A stretch of 64,000 nucleotides of DNA from Caprella mutica (GCA_947561585.1 CANNZV010003160.1:1-64000); one strand, 5' to 3'; shown: positions 11,578-22,672, counted from the stretch's first letter. The notes: generated by a model from the sequence alone, not told the origin. Numbers and translations: made by a program.

Positions 11578-12323
11578 ATGTGGTCAATAATTTTCCGGTC
11601 AAATCATTGCCTCCAAATCCTGTAATTTGGTCAATAATTTTCTCTATTTACTCTTCTGTAGATTTCTTCCATTGAGCTATAATGCCACCCACCTCACCCC
11701 TTGCCCTGCACCAAATACAACAAAGCCCCCTACCTAATCCCTGGCCATGCACCAATAAAAATTAATCACTATTGCTACATAGGCTGCTACTATCGTAGAG
11801 CACATATTAAGGAATTATTATAATAAAATGTTTGTCAGAACCATTCACAACAGGTGAAGTACATTTGGACTATTTTTACCTGTGCCACTAATGATGTACA
11901 GGTATCTTTACACTCGTCTGAATTGCTAAGCCTACCATTGCCGCTCCAGTGGACTGACATGCTATGAATAAAATACTCAACCCTTCGTTAGATCTGAACT
12001 GAATGGCAGACTGCTGTAAAATATACTGAAAAAAGTACATTCCAAGTATTCGGGAATGAATGAAAAGGTTAAAATGGACTGGAATTCTTGGAATAGTCGT
12101 AATGGTGACCTTTAGGAATGGAATACATGATATCATAAATTGGCTTTATTTGTTTGAGTGTGTCAGTCGATGTACACCGACTAAGTGATGTCAGAAAAGA
12201 GTTATTGTAGAGAAAAAGTTAGTTTATAAATTATGTACCCAGTTTAGATATTTATAATAGGATCTAGCATTAATATCGATTATACGGTCATCATTTATCG
12301 TAAAATATCTTAATTCCAGACAG
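11578..12323. other. Unique spacer with one weak minus-strand ORF
   Basis: A minus-strand frame of 82 codons with ATG start lies at 11888-12136. The peptide is hydrophobic and non-periodic, including SILFIACQSTGAAMVGLAIQ towards its C-terminal end. That could be a membrane segment or a chance frame. No splice signals or homologue recognised. The rest of the interval shows nothing. Confidence 0.3.
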
Positions 12324-12325
12324 TA

Positions 12326-12539
12326 GGGTTAGTTACGAATTATCGGTCAGTACTACATCTTCGGTCATATAAGAAAAAACAATATAGAAAATATTATCAT
12401 TACACAGTGCTATCTAATACTTCTGCAAACCCGGGTTTGCAGAAGTATTAGATAGCACTGTGTAATGATAATATTTTCTATATTGTTTTTTCTTATATGT
12501 ACGAAGTTCTAGTACCGACCGATAATTCGTAAATAATCG
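12326..12539. mobile_element. Palindromic MITE, GGGTAAG family, spacer-free
   Basis: Two arms of about 107 bp meet at CCCGGG (12430-12435) with no loop. From about 12366 to 12499 the arms pair perfectly by eye; the outer 40 bp have several mismatches. The left end GGGTTAGTTACG is preceded by TA. The arms include the family sequence ATTATCGGTCAGTAC and CTTCGGTCATATAAGAAAAA. The inner part (ACACAGTGCTATCTAATAC) is shared with the copy at 47741-47900. Confidence 0.88.
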
Positions 12540-12803
12540 TATCAGGAATTTTTTTCAAGAAATATATGTCAAATAAATATCAATGAGGTTGTTGATAACC
12601 GTTTCCAGTTTATGATTTTTTTGATTATTTTCATCTTTATCTTTTACCGTAGAATTTAAATGATCTTTTTAGCATCTATTATAATCTTAAATGAAAACCT
12701 ACTTTTGGTAATTATAATATTCTGATCGGTTAAATCGTTCTAAACCACATAGCCCTAGCAAAGCATCCTGTTCACTTTCTCACTAAAATTCTAAGGAGAC
12801 GTA

Positions 12804-13050
12804 CACACGTAGGGTTTTTTAAGTCTTTCCACCAGACTTTTTGCTAAGCTCCTCCTACTTTTTCCACGAAAATATAAGAAAAAACGATATAATTATTATT
12901 TATTTCAGTTGGTATCCATGATACCTGCAGGTATCATGGATACCAAATAATAATTACACGATTTGAATATTTTTTTCTAATACTCTTATCGAGAAAGTAG
13001 GAGGAGCTTAGCAAAAAGTCTGGTGGAAAGACTTAAAAACCCTACGTGTG
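12804..13050. mobile_element. Second palindromic element, mixed family
   Basis: A palindrome centred on CTGCAG at 12925-12930, arms about 123 bp. The outer 75 bp (CACACGTAGGG, then AAGTCTTTCCACCAGACTTT, then GCTAAGCTCCTCCTACTTT) are unlike the GGGTAAG family, but the inner part (TATAAGAAAAAACGATATAA and TTGGTATCCATGATACCTG) is the family core. It looks chimeric, or is a distinct family sharing a core. One 1-nt indel between the outer arms. Confidence 0.82.
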
Positions 13051-13148
13051 TCAACAGGGTTGACACAAAAGTGTCAAAAAAAGTACTCCAATAGATACAA
13101 TATTATAGCAATTATCGGTGCGACTTGAGCTTGTCCCTATAGACTCAG

Positions 13149-13347
13149 CACTAGAACTACCAAGCAGTCAATTTGACTGGTATTTACATACAAACATTTG
13201 TATCTCATGAATTATGTTTGGCATGTTTTTTATGTGGAAACAGTGTCTCATTTAAATTCAAAACTATCTACCAATAATAATTTATGAGATGATACGAATG
13301 TTTAAAAAGTAAGAACCAGTCAAATTGACTGCTCGGTAATTCGAGTG
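13149..13347. mobile_element. Inverted-repeat MITE, possibly piggyBac-like
   Basis: Left arm CACTAGAACTACCAAGCAGT then CAATTTGACTGG, and a right arm with the reverse complement ACCAGTCAAATTGACTGCTC then GGTAATTCGAGTG. The arms extend about 70 bp and enclose about 60 bp. The right end is followed directly by TTAA, the target site of piggyBac elements. The left flank is not TTAA, so the class is only suggested. Confidence 0.65.
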
Positions 13348-13350
13348 TTA

Positions 13351-13730
13351 AAACTACACAATCAGTGACTGTAATCAATGATAGAAAGATCATTTATCTA
13401 TAAACCGATAAATGATATGACGAAAATATAATCGACATTTAACTTAATTTTAAAACACTTATCGTCCATCGTCTGACTTTTCCATAAAAATACCAACGAT
13501 AATATCTGAAAGTGTAATATTTTACTATAAAATAGTACGATCAATATATTTACGGTAAATAGATATTTGAAAATGAAGATTTACTTACCATTAATAAACA
13601 TCTTAGATGTTCTTCCTTAAGTTCTAGAGATTTTGAAACTATTTTGCAGTACAAAGGAATCAAACCAAAGATTTTAACGTACTACAGTGTTCATGAGTAA
13701 TCGTATATATAAATTATACATATATAGGAT
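13351..13730. other. AT-rich spacer
   Basis: No gene seen. It contains short inverted strings (CATTTATCTATAAACCGATAA type) but nothing strong. Confidence 0.4.
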
Positions 13731-14020
13731 GAGTTACGTATTTCCGTACAGTTACGTATTCCCGTACAGTTACATATCCCCGTAGAGTTACGTATTCCAG
13801 TACAGTTACGTATTCCCGTACAGTTACATATCCCCGTATAGTTACGTATTCCAGTACAGTTACGTATTCCCGTAGAGTTACATATTCCCGTACAGTTACA
13901 TATTCCCGTACAGTTACATATTCCCGTACTGTTACATATTCCCGTACAGTTACGTATTCCCGTACAGTTACATATCCCCGTATAGTTACGTATTCCCGTA
14001 CTGTTACATATTCCCGTACA
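13731..14020. repeat. 18-bp minisatellite, about 16 copies
   Basis: The unit is CCCGTACAGTTACGTATT, with ACATATCC and GTATAG variants. Being a multiple of 3, it keeps one minus-strand frame open as repeated CTGIRN. This is the same unit as at 39000-39425, in opposite orientation. Confidence 0.95.
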
Positions 14021-14205
14021 CCACATTTACTGGTTAATTCGTGATGATAACTATTTCTCCATTAAAGATAAGTGTTAAAACCATTAAAGTAAACACCCAC
14101 TGTGACACGTTCTACCAAACTGTCAGTATACTGACCAAATGTCAGTATAAGTAACTAATGTACGAAATTGCGTAACTGTCGGAAAACGTAACTTGCCCTA
14201 TATTT
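13731..14205. mobile_element. Inverted-repeat element with 18-bp array at one end, copy 1
   Basis: The left 290 bp is an 18-bp array of CCCGTACAGTTACGTATT. Near the right end (14167-14200) is the same motif in opposite orientation, GCGTAACTGTCGG then AAAACGTAACTTG. The segment between (about 14044-14110 and 14140-14190) matches 38860-38990 in reverse, next to a second copy of the array. This indicates a mobile unit with an expanded terminus. Confidence 0.65.
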
Positions 14206-14438
14206 GTAATTTAATATAAGTATCGATATTTTTGTACAATAATATTGTAGAACATTGTTTTTACAATAGAAGCACTTGTTAAACACTTTAGAGTAGCAAA
14301 ATGGTTTTCATTTTATTTCTCCTTGCTATCACTAAACTAATATCACTTTTATTTATTTTACAATTAAAGTTTTTAATTAGATGGTTAACCTGAAAAAAAA
14401 TTTATACACATAATTAATTAAATTAAAAAAATATAATT
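14206..14438. other. Very AT-rich spacer
   Basis: No gene; A and T runs only. Confidence 0.4.
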
Positions 14439-14577
14439 TCACAAGTTCTGAATTATTGGACGGTTCAACATTTTTCGATCATATAAGAAAAATATATATA
14501 GGTATAATAAAAGTTAAATATTTTAATTTCTTATATGATCGAAAATGTGGAACCGTCCAATGACTCAATACTTACCC
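14439..14577. mobile_element. GGGTAAG-family MITE, complete but diverged left end
   Basis: Left arm ATTGGACGGTTCAACA then TTTTTCGATCATATAAGAAA pairs with right arm TTCTTATATGATCGAAAATG then TGGAACCGTCCAATGACTC. The right end CTTACCC is followed by TA. The left extremity reads CACAAGTTC in place of GGTAAGTT. Confidence 0.8.
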
Positions 14578-14902
14578 TAAGTTAAAAAAAATTACAAATA
14601 TCTAACAATTTCAAAACATAAAATCAGTTTAATTAAATTTTTTGATTTCTCAAAAAATTTACAAATTTTGAAAAAATTAAAACTAATTCAATAAATAATA
14701 AAATTTTGGAGTAATGGTGAACCATAGAAAATTAGATTATAATTCCCTCCCATAATCTTCTATGGCCCCACCATAACTCTGACATACAGACCTACTTACT
14801 GCACTAAAACATATTTTATTACTAGCAACTTTGTGCAAAGGAATAGAAATCTATAATTGAGTTAATAATTGAACAGGAAGAGAATGAAACCTTTGTTAAA
14901 TT
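14578..14902. other. AT-rich spacer with one orphan 34-bp repeat unit
   Basis: At 14751-14778 a single copy of CATAATCTTCTATGGCCCCA then CCATAACT matches the 34-bp repeat of 60069-60200. Otherwise nothing recognisable. Confidence 0.6.
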
Positions 14903-15189
14903 ATACACTGTGTAGTTTATTCATACACTGTGTAGTTTATTCATACACTGTGTACTTTATTCATACACTGTTTAGTATATTCATACTCTGTGTACTTTAT
15001 TCAAGTTTATTCATACTCTGTGTACTTTATTCATACACTGTGTAGTTTATTCATACACTGTGTAGTTTATTCATACACTGTGTACTTTATTCATACACTG
15101 TGTAGTTTATTCATACACTGTGTAGTTTATTCATACACTGTGTAGTTTATTCATACACTGTATAGTATATTCATACTCTGTGTACTTTA
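14903..15189. repeat. 20-bp minisatellite, about 14 copies
   Basis: The unit is TCATACACTGTGTAGTTTAT, with GTACTT and TCATACTCTG variants. A short irregular copy sits near 15001. Confidence 0.95.
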
Positions 15190-15314
15190 TCTTTTAATCA
15201 ATATCATATTTGTTAGCAATTAAATATCACGCTACAATAATATTTCTACCAATTTAAAAATAGAGTAATCAGTTGTCTTTTTTCTTCATAAGTTAATGCA
15301 TCCCTTAAGTAATA

Positions 15315-15441
15315 AATGTATCCAGGATAAATGCAGGTATCATGGATACCAATGAAAATTATGAGTTGAAATGTTGAATTATAAAAAAAATTCTCTTATA
15401 CGATTGAAAATGTGGAATGTCCGATAACTTGGCACTTACCC
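15315..15441. mobile_element. GGGTAAG-family MITE, left end truncated
   Basis: Starts inside the core (GCAGGTATCATGGATACCAA) and runs through the right arm (ACGATTGAAAATGTGGAA, TCCGATAACTTGG) to CTTACCC followed by TA. The left arm is missing. Confidence 0.7.
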
Positions 15442-16363
15442 TAGTTTCTCATCACTTACAATACATTGCGTAAAAATTAAAATGTCGCTGGAATCTCTTA
15501 GTTATTTATTGGTTATAGGAAATTTTGATCTTGGAAAATTTGGTCTCAGTTTATAATGGTGTTATTCAAGAACAATGATAAAAAAAGTTGAAATTATGAG
15601 CACTAAAATGTTTAGTGTATTAATTAAAAGAAGATAACATCATTACCCGTTGTGAAATGATACGTAACATTAGTAATTTTGACATGTTTGGACATATATT
15701 TAACATGAGACTTGAGCGAAATATTCTCTTTCGGATTATTCGGTCTCAGGTAAAAATAAAACTTATAAATTAGATGTATCGGTGGGCTACATGCCACAAC
15801 ACCCCCCCCCCCCCTGCTAGGTTATTTACCAATCATGAAGTGTGCAGTACAACAAACTAGCGGATACAACAAGCTACATAACGGTCATTTATGTTGAAAG
15901 GTCATTTATAACTCCGAGAGGGAAATTTCCGGCCACCGCATTTAATTACGAAGATATTATCAGAATCGACCTTTAGTAAATAATAAATAAATAGGGCAAA
16001 CACTAATAAAATGTGAGAGATGAATACAACAAAAATACAAAACACTGAAGGGAAAGAACAATAAACTAATTAAGGATTACAATAACAATAAATTGTTGAA
16101 GAAAATTTCAATAAAAAACAATGTTAAGAAAATCAATAAAATATTTACGGATTACAATAATAGTAAAATGTTGAAGTAAAATTATAATTATTAAAAATTA
16201 TTCAAGAAAAATTACATTAACAACAAATGTTGAAGGTAAAATTACACTACAATACAATAGTGGGGTTAAAATAGAATAAAGTGTCGAATCAAGTCATTAC
16301 AGAGCTAATAATTATTACTAATGCTCTCTATATTGATTATAGAGTAATAGAGTTCCTCTGTAT
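15442..16363. other. AT-rich interval with poly-C tract and orphan repeat unit
   Basis: A run of 13 C lies at 15802-15814. At 15849-15872 a 24-bp stretch is the exact reverse complement of the 17-bp array at 351-675. From 16000 to 16290 there are diffuse AT-rich direct repeats (ACAATAA, TTGTTGAAG). No gene seen. Confidence 0.5.
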
Positions 16364-16945
16364 CACACTATAGAATATAGGTTATATTTATTACACTATA
16401 GAATATAGGTTATATTTATTACACCATAGAATATAGGTTATATTTATTACGCTATAGAATATAGGCTATATTTATTACACTATAGAATATAGGCTATATT
16501 TATTACACTATAGAATATAGGCTATATTTATTACACTATAGAATATAGGCTATATTTATTACACCATAGAATATAGGCTATATTTATTACACCATAGAAT
16601 ATAGGCTATATTTATTACACTATATATTATAGGCTATATTTATTACACTATAGAATATAGGCTATATTTATTACACTATAGAATATAGGCTATATTTATT
16701 ACACTATAGAATATAGGCTATATTTATTACACTATAGAATATAGGCTATATTTATTACACCATAGAATATAGGCTATATTTATTACACTATAGAATAAAG
16801 GTTATATTTATTACACTATAGAATATAGGCTATATTTATTACACCATAGAATATAGGCTATATTTATTACACTATAGAATATAGGTTATATTTATTACAC
16901 TGTAGAATATAGGTTATACTTATACACTATAGAATATAGAATATA
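16364..16945. repeat. 28-bp minisatellite, about 20 copies
   Basis: The unit contains ACTATAGAATATAGGCTATA then TTTATTAC. Each unit has the near palindrome AATATAG-G-CTATATT. The first three and last copies share GGTTATA where the middle ones have GGCTATA. Confidence 0.95.
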
Positions 16946-17259
16946 CACCCTTTATATTACACTATATAGAACCTATATATATTTACTACATGTAAATGGT
17001 AATGACTTATATCGACATGATGATATGATGTACTGTTTCATGCGACCACCTTTGTCTAGGTTGTATTAGACGGCTGGTTTTGTTTGTTAAATAATAACAT
17101 TTCTTATCCATGGCCTCTAAGATCTAATTTCACTTTTTTCTTTTGTAGAGTCAATTTCCGGTCGTTAACGTAAAAGTACGTCAGAAATAAAGTGACGTAG
17201 ATATGACGTAGAAATATTGTAGTGACATTGCATATATTTATTGAAGTACCTCATTAATA
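16946..17259. other. Unique spacer
   Basis: Contains ACGTAAAAGTACGTC near 17167, similar to a stem at 32008-32035, but no gene. Confidence 0.4.
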
Positions 17260-17372
17260 GGTAAGCTCCAAGTTATCGGACAGTTCCACATTTTCGATTA
17301 TATAAGCAAAATATAAATAAATATGATAGTCATTATTCAACTTTTATTTCAATTGGTGTCCATGATAGTTCA
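17260..17372. mobile_element. GGGTAAG-family MITE, left half only
   Basis: TA precedes GGTAAGC at 17258, followed by AGTTATCGGACAGTTCCACA then TTTTCGATTATATAAGC and half of the core (CAATTGGTGTCCATGATAG). The right half is missing. Confidence 0.65.
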
Positions 17373-17778
17373 AATAAAGGATTAATATAATAATAAAGAA
17401 AAAAATACAATAAATAATAAAATGTAAATAATACAATACATGATAAAGTGCAAATAATACCACAGAATTTAATAACAATAAATGGCAAAATTAAACATTA
17501 CCACTAATTGCTGTTTCAATGTTAAACTGTCCCCACTATTGATCAATCTATGCATCATAATTACATTCATAAATAGTTAATTAAGATTGGGTTACCCCGT
17601 CACTTCTGCGTACATTTAAAGTGGGTCATATTGACCAACTTTATATTAGAGAATAGAAGTAACTTTATTGTATATGGATGTGTTATTAGTTTCCATTCAT
17701 TTCATGATGTATGGAAATATACATTTAGTGAATGAAAAGTTTTTAGTACCATTTTTCATTATCATAATCTTAACAGTC
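17373..17778. other. AT-rich spacer
   Basis: No repeat of note. A plus-strand open frame of 82 codons (17668-17916) runs from here into the next element and is not credible as a gene: it is AT-rich and ends in the repeat. Confidence 0.4.
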
Positions 17779-19018
17779 AAAAAAATAGGAGACACTCAGT
17801 TGTTTCACGTACAGCCCAATAAATTTTGTCAAAAAAAGGAAACATTTAAGTGCTTCAATTATAATTTTGTTGTACTTAAGTGTGATGCACTTAAGTGTCT
17901 CAGCATTGCAGTGTGATGCACTTTAGTGTCTCAGCATTGCAGTGTGATGCACTTTAGTGTCTCAGCATTGCAGTGTGATGCACTTTAGTGTCTCAGCATT
18001 GCAGTGTGATGCACTTTAGTGTCTCAGTATTGCAGTGTGATGCACTTTAGTGTCTCAGCATTGCAGTGTGATGCACTTTAGTGTCTCAGCATTGCAGTGT
18101 GATGCACTTTAGTGTCTCAGCATTGCAGTGTGATGCACTTTAGTGTCTCAGTATTGCAGTGTGATGCACTTTAGTGTCTCAGCATTGCAGTGTGATGCAC
18201 TTTAGTGTCTCAGTATTGCAGTGAGATGCACTTTAGTGTCTCAGCATTGCAGTGTGATGCACTTCAGTGTCTCAGCATTGCAGTGTGATGCACTTTAGTG
18301 TCTCAGCATTGCAGTGTGATGCATTTTAGTGTCTCAGCATTGCAGTGTGATGCACTTTAGTGTCTCAGCATTGCAGTGAGATGCACTTTAGTGTCTCAGC
18401 ATTGCAGTGTGATGCACTTCAGTGTCTCAGCATTGCAGTGTGATGCACTTTAGTGTCTCAGCATTGCAGTGTGATGCATTTTAGTGTCTCAGCATTGCAG
18501 TGTGATGCATTTTAGTGTCTCAGTATTGCAGTGTGATGCACTTTTGTGTCTCAGCATTGCAGTGAGATGCACTTTAGTGTCTCATCATTGCAGTGTGATG
18601 CACTTTTGTGTCTCAGCATTGCAGAGAGATGCACTTTAGTGTCTCATCATTGCAGTGTGATGCACTTTAGTGTCTCAGCATTGCAGTGTGATGCACTTTA
18701 GTGTCTCAGCATTGCAGTGTGATGCACTTTAGTGTCTCAGCATTGCAGTGTGATGCACTTTAGTGTCTCAGCATTGCAGTGTGATGCACTTTAGTGTCTC
18801 AGCATTGCAGTGTGATGCACTTTAGTGTCTCAGCATTGCAGTGTGATGCACTTTAGTGTCTCAGGATTGCAGTGTGATGCACTTTAGTGTCTCAGGATTG
18901 CAGTGTGATGCACTTTAGTGTCTCAGCATTGCAGTGTGATGCACTTAGTTGTCTCTTTTTTGTGACAAAGTTTATTATGTGAACGTGTAACACCTCAGTA
19001 TCTCAGATTATATTTTTT
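17779..19018. mobile_element. Foldback-like element with a 31-bp array inside
   Basis: Flanks of the array are inverted repeats of about 78 bp. The left (17779-17857) has GAGACACTCAG, TTGTTTCACGT, AAATTTTGTCA and AACATTTAAGTGCTTC. The right (18938-19018), reverse-complemented, has the same order: GAGATACTGAG, TGTTACACGT, AAACTTTGTCA, GACAACTAAGTGCATC. The right arm grades into the last array unit, which suggests that the array arose from the arm sequence. Confidence 0.7.
17878..18950. repeat. 31-bp satellite array, about 34 copies
   Basis: The unit contains AGTGTGATGCACTTTAGTGT then CTCAGCATTGC. A two-unit variant pattern (GTGAGATG, then CACTTCAGTG) recurs with a 155-bp (5-unit) offset at 18221 and 18376. 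Confidence 0.97.
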
Positions 19019-19984
19019 AATGCAGTTTAACAATTAGGTTCAGTAGGTATATAAAATATTTAATCCCAACAAAGTCGTAATGCAAATGGAATTTTTTTCA
19101 ATAGAAAACATCAGGAAATCTACAACCTTTTTAGTTATCGTATATAATCACAATATTTCAGTTACTCTTCCATACTCTTCCTGTTACATATTTGGTATCT
19201 ATTTATAGAGTCTATTATTTTAGTAAGATTATATATACGATTATAAAATTGAATACCAGTCTCTCACTTGTCTCATTCTCCATCTATCACTCTCCCCATT
19301 TTTGCTCTCTTTCCTTCCTTCTCGCTCTACTCTCTCCGCCTCTCTCCTTCTTGCTCCCTTTCTCCCCCTTCTCTGTAACTCCCCCCCCCCCCTTCCCTCG
19401 CTCTAACTTCATTAAAAGTTCAGAGTGTAACTTCAGCAAATCAATTAGCCGACTTCATTGCATCTGAAGACTCACAGTCTTTACTATTTTGCACAGCTTT
19501 TACTTTCAATTCATTTTTTTAGAGTCGCATCTCCACATTCAAAAAAAACCTACCAACGCACAGTCCCTGAGTTAAATAGCAATACTTACTTGTTATTGAG
19601 AAGAAACTGATTATCCTACGATAACATGTTTGTCTTAGTTAAGCTTTCATTGCAATCAGTGAATTTTATAGATCTATAAAATTGTTTTATTTACAATTTA
19701 ACATTTTAAAAATACATAATCTTAAAAGTTTAGAGAATTTACACTGAAAATAAGAACTTTTGAAATAGAAATAAAATGTTTGAAGCATAAAATAAATATT
19801 ATCTATTTTATTATTTTATAGATCTTACCAATCGTCTGAATGAATTCAACTGATTTGAACATTTCATTCATTTCTTAAATGTTATAAGAAGTTTCTAAAA
19901 TAAAATGAAAATAAATAAATATTTGAATAACAATAGTCAAATTGGAAAATATATTTAAATCTTATTTAGATATTTGTATTATAT
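19019..19984. other. AT-rich interval with a pyrimidine tract
   Basis: A C/T-rich tract spans 19261-19400, including 12 C at 19381-19392. The 91-codon plus-strand frame at 19192-19467 is open only because of that tract. No gene seen. Confidence 0.45.
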
Positions 19985-20057
19985 ATATATATCGATATAT
20001 TAATACGATAGCGTGTGTGTTTGTATGTGTCGCTTACTATAGTAATGAGTAGTCTGC

Positions 20058-20365
20058 GAGTGAAGCTGGGTGAAGTGAAGATGGAGGTAGTGAAGGTGGA
20101 GGAAGTGAAGGTGGAGGTAGTGAAGGTGGAGGTAGTGAAGGTGGAGGTAGTGAAGGTGGAAGTAGTGAAGGTGGAGGTAGTGAAGATGGAGGTAGTGAAG
20201 GTGGAGGAAGTGAAGGTGGAGGTAGTGAAGGTGGAGGTAGTGAAGGTGGAGGTAGTGAAGGTGGAGGAAGTGAAGGTGGAGGAAGTGAAGGTGGGGGAAG
20301 TGAAGGTGGAGGAAGTGAAGGTGGGGGAAGTGAAGGTGGAGGAAGTGGAGGTGGGGGAAGTAAAG
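20058..20365. repeat. 15-bp purine-rich minisatellite, about 20 copies
   Basis: The unit is GAAGGTGGAGGTAGT, with GGAAGT and GGGGGAAGT variants towards the right. The 124-codon plus-strand frame at 20015-20389 reads it as repeated VKVEV and begins with only a short non-repeat leader. I regard it as non-coding. Confidence 0.95.
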
Positions 20366-20411
20366 GAGCTAATACATAACTTAGTTTAAAATAGAAGTTG
20401 TATGGTGATAA

Positions 20412-20510
20412 TGTCCATCAGTACTCAGTCTGTCTGTCACAAAATACGTTAAACAGACACTCTATCAATAGCGCCTCATAAAGTTGATGTAAATCAAAGT
20501 TATGTCACCA
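20412..20510. repeat. Dispersed repeat B, copy 1
   Basis: CAGTCTGTCTGTCACAAAAT, ACGTTAAACAG, CTCTATCAATAGCGCCTCAT and AAAGTTGATGTAAAT match 52240-52310 closely. Probably part of the candidate Helitron-like element. Confidence 0.7.
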
Positions 20511-20984
20511 AGAGGATATAAATAAGTGATTATTGAAAATACTATAATAAAAGAAAATCATATCAGTTAGTCAGTCCGTCTCAAATTATGTAAACACACT
20601 AAGATATATTTTGCCAAATACTTTTTCCCTTTCTGGTTCAATATGTGTTTTGCTTAGGTTGATATAAGATTATCTATCTTGCTTGGTTATGATGTCTCCT
20701 CCAATACATATTTGCTAACTTTCTTTCGTGTTTTTGGGTTAAGCTTAAACTAATGTATGTTAAAATCCTGTTTAAAAATGCTTCTAATGCTTCAAATTGA
20801 ATCTAATGACATCTTGTCTTGGAGTTCTTGTTAGGTTGCTGTGATTTTGAGGTGCGAGTTCATCAATTAGGTTTCCTTGCTCTTGAATTCATCTTTTTAT
20901 TAATTTATGAAATACAGTATAGTAGAGTATGTTATTTGTTGTTGTTGATCCTTATTCCTTGAAATTGCCACGGGTCCAGCTAGT

Positions 20985-21849
20985 ATTTATTATCATTACA
21001 TACAAATTTAATAAATTTCCAGATGAGTTTCTATGAATAAGTATGGTTTCAAGATTTTTCAAGATTTCATTTTATTTGAAGTAAACTAAGTACCATAATC
21101 ATCAACGTCTATTCAGTAACGTTCCTGTAAACTCACTAACGTTTACTCATTAACGTTTACAATAAACGTTTACCTAACAACCTTTATTAGTAAACGTTTA
21201 CAGCAAAACGTTTTACAGAAAATTTTACCTACAACATTTATTTCTCAGGATGTTTATTTAATTAATTTTCTCAATTTACGTCTTTAACCTTAATAATTAA
21301 CGATAAATTTATAACAATTAACGATAAATTTATAACAATTGATTGTTAAAAATTAATAGTTAGTAATTAAATATCAATAAGAAAAAGTTAATAATTAACA
21401 ATAAATAATTAACAGTAAATAATCAATAATTAACAGTAAATAATCAATAATTAGCAGTAAATAATCAATAATTAACAGTAAATAATTAATAACTAACAGT
21501 AACTAATTAATAATGAATAGTAAGTAATTAATAATTAACATTTAGTAATATCCAACTATTAATTCACGATTAATGATCAACAATTAATATTTTACAATAA
21601 ATAATTAACAATTAAAATTAAAAAAGTAATAAATTAAAATTATTATAAATAATCAAAATCATATAATCAACAATAATAATCTCTAAAAAATCATTAATGA
21701 TAAATAACAATCGATAATTCTCTTTCTGTGAATAAAGAATGTACTGTGTTTTGTAATTTTTTATTTGTACCTTCACCCGCCAGTCTGAATTGCAACAAAT
21801 GAGAAGAAACGCATTGCGTGACGAAGTTAATGTACTAATTTATTATAAA
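20985..21849. other. AT-rich interval with diffuse direct repeats
   Basis: 21120-21230 has several irregular AACGTTTAC strings. 21366-21560 is a degenerate repeat of about 21 bp containing AATAATTAACAGTAAATAAT. No gene. Confidence 0.55.
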
Positions 21850-22672
21850 ATTGAACGCAATTCACTCAATAAATTCAATGCAATTCAGTCAATAAATGCA
21901 ATGCAATTCAGTCAATAAATGCAATGCAATTCACTCAATAAATCCAATGCAATTCACTCAATAAATTCAATGCAATTCACTCAATAAATCCAATGCAATT
22001 CACTCAATAAATTCAATGCAATTCAGTCAATAAATGCAATGCAATTCAGTCAATAAATGCAATGCAATTCACTCAATAAATCCAATGCAATTCACTCAAT
22101 AAATTCAATGCAATTCACTCAATAAATCCAATGCAATTCACTCAATAAATTCAATGCAATTCACTCAATAAATTCAATGCAATTCACTCAATAAATTCAA
22201 TGCAATTCACTCAATAAATCCAATGCAATTCACTCAATAAATTCAATGCAATTCACTCAATAAATTCAATGCAATTCACTCAATAAATGCAATGCAATTC
22301 ACTCAATAAATCCAATGCAATTCACTCAATAAATTCAATGCAATTCACTCAATAAATTCAATGCAATTCACTCAATAAATGCAATGCAATTCACTCAATA
22401 AATCCAATGCAATTCACTCAATAAATTCAATGCAATTCACTCAATAAATGCAATGCAATTCACTCAATAAATTCAATGCAATTCACTCAATAAATTCAAT
22501 GCAATTCACTCAATAAATGCAATGCAATTCACTCAATAAATCCAATGCAATTCACTCAATAAATTCAATGCAATTCACTCAATAAATGCAATGCAATTCA
22601 CTCAATAAATCCAATGCAATTCACTCAATAAATCCAATGCAATTCACTCAATAAATCCAATGCAATTCACTC
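21850..22672. repeat. 23-bp satellite array, about 36 copies
   Basis: The unit contains CAATGCAATTCACTCAATAA then ATT. The last bases alternate among ATT, ATCC and ATGC, and CAGTCA replaces CACTCA in a few left-hand copies. The order of ATT, ATCC and ATGC variants looks periodic, hinting at a higher-order pattern. Confidence 0.97.

Larger units (their letters stand above)
19985..20984. mobile_element. Candidate Helitron-like non-autonomous element
   Basis: The right end CCACGGGTCCAGCTAGT resembles Helitron 3-prime ends (CTAGT fits CTRRT). The left part contains an AT run and then a TGTGTGTTTGTATGTGTC-type stretch, and shares with 52190-52315 a TCTGTCTGTCACAAAAT, GTTAAACAG, AGCGCCTCATAAAGTTG series typical of such 5-prime ends. 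It contains a 15-bp minisatellite. No Rep or helicase coding, and I cannot fix the 5-prime boundary or find a clear 3-prime hairpin. Confidence 0.35.

Noticed and set aside
20015..20389. ORF of repeated VKVEV, 124 codons
   Set aside because: 15-bp minisatellite; only about 15 residues of non-repeat leader, no supporting signals.
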